Below the pieces are notes generated by a model that saw only the letters and a list, made by a program, of their open reading frames with translations, made no database searches and had not been told where the DNA came from. Positions 61,051 to 64,000 of a DNA stretch of 64,000 bases are shown piece after piece. A program made the translations under genes and the position numbers. Every line of letters starts with the position of its first letter. Position 1 is the first letter of the stretch. The stretch is from JAHEZL01 sp964406465. GTDB taxonomy: Bacteria > Bacteroidota > Bacteroidia > Flavobacteriales_C > GCA-002722245. The DNA is taken from positions 1-64,000 of the forward strand of contig CAYORT010000005.1 of the NCBI GenBank assembly GCA_964406465.1. The letters run 5' to 3'.

Positions 61051-64000
61051 ATGAAAAAAATTGTACTGTTTTTTGTTCTCTTTTTTGGACTCCAATCGAC
61101 GTATGCTCAAGGTAACTCTCCATTTCAAGAAAGAACACTCGTTTTAAAAGTTAAAAAACAATTTAGATCGAGTTGCACCACAAATTCGATTTCATATCCT
61201 GGTTTATCTCAAATTCTCGATAAATTTAAAACACAATCAATTTCGAAAATGTTTCCTAACGCAGAGCCTGTGAGGGAGGGTAGTGAGAGAAATGGTATTC
61301 CATACACAGATATTTCGTTGATATATAAGTTGAAGTATAATGCGCCTCTCTCATTGGGAAAAGCCATTCAAGTGTTAATGAATACTGGAATATTTGAATA
61401 TGTTGAACCCTTAGCTATTCAGCAATCTTTGGGTGTGCCTAACGATCCAAATGCTTCTAGTCAGTGGCATTTGGCGAAAATTAAAGCTTATGAGGCTTGG
61501 GATGTAACAACTGGTGATACCAACATTGTTGTTGGTGTAGTTGATACAGGGATTGATTACGGACACAATGATATAGCTCCAAACATTAAATTCAATTATG
61601 CTGATCCTATAGATGGTAATGATAATGATGGTGATGGTTTTATAGATAATTTTAGGGGTTGGGACATGGTAAACAACGATAATGATGCTTCACATGATGT
61701 AGGAGGTGGTACTTTGTATCATGGTACCTGGACAAGTTCTTCTGTAGGTGAAGTTGTAGATAATAATTTGCAAGGAGCGGGAGTTGGATATCAAACAAAA
61801 ATTTTACCCATAAAAGTGAGTAATTCATCTGGCTCAATAGTAGCAGGATACGAAGGAATAGTATATGCTGCCAATCACGGCTGCGCCATCATTAATGCCT
61901 CTTGGGGAGACACTTTAGGATATACACAGTTTGGTCAAGATGCAGTAAATTATGCAACAATTAATAAGAACGCCTTGGTAATTGCAGCAGCAGGTAACAA
62001 CAACAATTCAAGTTTATTTTATCCAGCATCTTTAGACAAAGTAATTAGCGTTGGAGGTTCAGATACGATTGACAGAAAGTGGGTGTTCTCCAATACACCG
62101 GGGGTTGGTAATGGAAGTAACTATAATGAGTTTGTCGACATGTTAGCGCCAAGTATGGTGATTTATGCTTGTACCAGTGGTAATACGTTTAATAAAATTG
62201 GAGGAGGCACCTCATTTGCAGCTCCTATGGTAGCTGCAGCTGCGGCCCTAGCAAAGAAAATATATCCATCATACACGGCATTACAACTTGGTGAGTTGGT
62301 AAAGAATTCGGTAGATAAAATTGATGGCATTCCATTCAATTCTACTTATGCAGGGAAAATAGGTACAGGTCGACTAAACGTCAATAATGTTTTAACACTT
62401 GCAGGATTTCCAGGGTTTAGATTAGAAAACGCAATTCTTACCGATAACGAAGATTATGTCTTTGTTTCTGGTGATACCTTGAAGATTTCTGGATTAGTTA
62501 CTAATTACTTGAGTGCAAGCTCAAATACTACAGTCTCTATTTCTAGTGCTTCGCCATATTTATCTCCACTTAATAGTTCAGTAAATATAGGGTCAGTAGC
62601 GACTTTAGGAACAACGAATGTTAGTGGTAATTCGCTTACTTTTTTAATTAATGGAACTATTCCAAATAACACAGCAGCAATTGTTGTTGTGACTTTTACA
62701 GATGGTGCTTATTCTGAATCTCAAGCGTTTAAGATTTTGTTAAATCCTAGTTATTTGAATATGGATGTGAACAATATTACTTTGTCTGTGGGTAACGACG
62801 GTAAATTGGCTTATATGAGTGCTAGTCAGGTTAATGGTGCTGGTTTTACAAATAAAGGTAGTGCTTCGTATTTGTATTCGATGGGGTTTTTAGTTACCGA
62901 TAAAACAAAAAATGTTTCTTATTCGGATATGGGAGATTTTGTTGCGGTTGAAAATGCATCCATCATTCAGCCAGGAGTTGAAGCAGATAAAGACATTAAC
63001 GGCACTGTGAACGATAATCCGGCAGGTGGCTCTAAATTAGGAATTACAGTTAAACATAAAACCTTGGGTTGGAATAGAACAGGGATGAAGGATTTTGTAA
63101 TTCAAGAATACAAAATCGTTAATACGAGTGGATCTGCTTTAGATAGTGTATTTGTGGGGCTGTATGCCGATTGGGATGTTGTTGATTACAGTCAAAATAT
63201 TGCAGATTTTGACACCACAAATAAAATTGCATTTGCATATGACGCAACTAACACTTTTGTTGGTACAAAGTCGTTGACAGGAAAATATAATGTGTCTCAT
63301 TATGCATTCAACAATAATGGCTCAAGCGGAAGTTTTAATTTGTACAATGCAGGCTTAACAGATGCTATTGCACATGCTTCAGTATCGAATGGTAATGCGA
63401 GAGCAATAGCTGGTGTAACTGATATCTCAAGCCTTATTGGCGAGGGCCCATTCAATATCCCTGTTGGTGATTCGATAACCGTAGCATTCGCTTTTGTTTA
63501 TGGGAGAAGTCAGAACGACCTCATTAATGTTGGAGCAATTGCAGACTCCATGTATACAACTATTCGATCGATTACTGTTGACACGGTAATAAATGTGGTG
63601 AAGTGCAATGGCGGCTCTGATGGTAGTGTTGCGCTTACAACAATTTATGGTGTGCCACCTTTTAAGTATCAGTGGAATGATTTATCTTATCAAACTACTT
63701 CTGCTGCTACCAATCTTGTGGCTGGCACTTATACTTGTCAAATAACCGATAAAGTATATAATAAGACAAATATTCTGGTGAATGTTGTAGAACCAAACAC
63801 ACCATTGGTTTTATCAGTTGTTGATTCAGTTGCCGTAAATGGAAATTGCAATGGATCTGCTACTGTGAGTGCTTCGGGTGGAATGCCAGGTTATACTTAT
63901 TTATGGAATGATAATTTACATCAAACTACTACTGCTGCAGGTAACTTATGTGCAAGTCAATACAGTATTGTTGTAACTGATACATGGGGTTGTAAAGACT
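61051..64000 (+). CDS. Secreted subtilisin-like protease with SprB repeats (5' part; runs off the window)
   Basis: Open from ATG 61051 to the window edge, 983 codons, no stop seen. A signal peptide (about 1-20, ending STYAQ) and a propeptide lead to an S8 domain: VVDTGID with D165, LYHGTW with H224 (HGTW instead of the usual HGTH), AAAGNNNN with N316, and GGGTSFAAPM with S388. A long beta-rich region follows (about 430-840), then at least two SprB-type repeats from about 851 and 929 (KCNGGSDGSV ... GTYTCQITD; CNGSATVSASGG ... QYSIVVTD). T9SS export is likely, but the C-terminal end lies outside. Confidence 0.85.
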   Translation, partial: MKKIVLFFVLFFGLQSTYAQGNSPFQERTLVLKVKKQFRSSCTTNSISYPGLSQILDKFKTQSISKMFPNAEPVREGSERNGIPYTDISLIYKLKYNAPLSLGKAIQVLMNTGIFEYVEPLAIQQSLGVPNDPNASSQWHLAKIKAYEAWDVTTGDTNIVVGVVDTGIDYGHNDIAPNIKFNYADPIDGNDNDGDGFIDNFRGWDMVNNDNDASHDVGGGTLYHGTWTSSSVGEVVDNNLQGAGVGYQTKILPIKVSNSSGSIVAGYEGIVYAANHGCAIINASWGDTLGYTQFGQDAVNYATINKNALVIAAAGNNNNSSLFYPASLDKVISVGGSDTIDRKWVFSNTPGVGNGSNYNEFVDMLAPSMVIYACTSGNTFNKIGGGTSFAAPMVAAAAALAKKIYPSYTALQLGELVKNSVDKIDGIPFNSTYAGKIGTGRLNVNNVLTLAGFPGFRLENAILTDNEDYVFVSGDTLKISGLVTNYLSASSNTTVSISSASPYLSPLNSSVNIGSVATLGTTNVSGNSLTFLINGTIPNNTAAIVVVTFTDGAYSESQAFKILLNPSYLNMDVNNITLSVGNDGKLAYMSASQVNGAGFTNKGSASYLYSMGFLVTDKTKNVSYSDMGDFVAVENASIIQPGVEADKDINGTVNDNPAGGSKLGITVKHKTLGWNRTGMKDFVIQEYKIVNTSGSALDSVFVGLYADWDVVDYSQNIADFDTTNKIAFAYDATNTFVGTKSLTGKYNVSHYAFNNNGSSGSFNLYNAGLTDAIAHASVSNGNARAIAGVTDISSLIGEGPFNIPVGDSITVAFAFVYGRSQNDLINVGAIADSMYTTIRSITVDTVINVVKCNGGSDGSVALTTIYGVPPFKYQWNDLSYQTTSAATNLVAGTYTCQITDKVYNKTNILVNVVEPNTPLVLSVVDSVAVNGNCNGSATVSASGGMPGYTYLWNDNLHQTTTAAGNLCASQYSIVVTDTWGCKD

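Noticed and set aside
61652..61837. Reverse-strand frame inside the subtilase
   Set aside because: It is the complement of the S8 catalytic domain and has no start context or family likeness.

Overview
The window is a gene-dense, AT-rich piece of a Bacteroidota chromosome. The phylum call rests on several independent signs: a PorX-type response regulator with a PglZ domain, a type IX secretion (T9SS) C-terminal sorting domain, SprB-like repeats, an lpxC-fabZ gene fusion, DUF3127, DUF2490 and DUF6427-like proteins, and promoters of the TTG - 18 to 20 nt - TAnnTTTG kind. I cannot name the genus. No gap longer than 300 bases lacks a gene.

Layout. 1-9990: a membrane protein, acyl-CoA dehydrogenase, anmK, proC, a DUF5522-like plus lipoprotein pair, a PLP-dependent deaminase, a LysM glucosaminidase, proline dehydrogenase, two Cys-rich exported proteins, alanine dehydrogenase. 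9987-15952: tsaE, a secreted T9SS-tagged polysaccharide deacetylase facing porX, an HD phosphohydrolase, and a protein with both metal-binding motifs of class I isoprenoid synthases. 16027-19895: the lipid A start genes lpxD, lpxC/fabZ and lpxA with an ABC ATPase. 20442-22077: tRNA-Leu(UAG) carrying a decayed 1.55 kb integrated element with att repeats, arm-type repeats and a truncated integrase. 22126-26638: a lipoprotein glutathione peroxidase, then the translation operon rplM-rpsI-rpsB-tsf-pyrH-frr. 26840-32288: carboxyltransferase, purD, two small-membrane-protein genes, a DUF2490/MscS pair. 32481-40350: a fatty-acid beta-oxidation run (acyl-CoA dehydrogenase, thiolase, MORN-repeat protein, hydratase/dehydrogenase fusion, acyl-CoA ligase). 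40485-42362: corA, initiator tRNA, rpsP. 42458-46503: a tight three-gene operon of an MpaB/Lcp-like oxygenase, a 7-TM protein resembling PaxB-type terpene cyclases, and a 7TM-SpoIIE phosphatase. 46693-64000: rpsO, pnp, tandem barrel proteins, DUF423, M32 carboxypeptidase, pckA, a beta-helix lipoprotein, rsmE, DUF4159, a helix-hairpin-helix barrel pair, AMP nucleosidase, a PD-(D/E)XK-like protein, and the start of a large secreted subtilase.

Together the genes describe a heterotroph that burns fatty acids, proline and alanine (beta-oxidation, PutA-type dehydrogenase, alanine dehydrogenase, pckA), recycles its cell wall (anmK, glucosaminidase), makes lipid A, and exports proteins by T9SS. The less ordinary parts are the tRNA-Leu micro-island, the possible isoprenoid-modifying operon at 42458-46503 together with the separate isoprenoid-synthase-like gene at 14942-15952, and a shared promoter pattern in front of both tRNAs and three ribosomal-protein transcription units.
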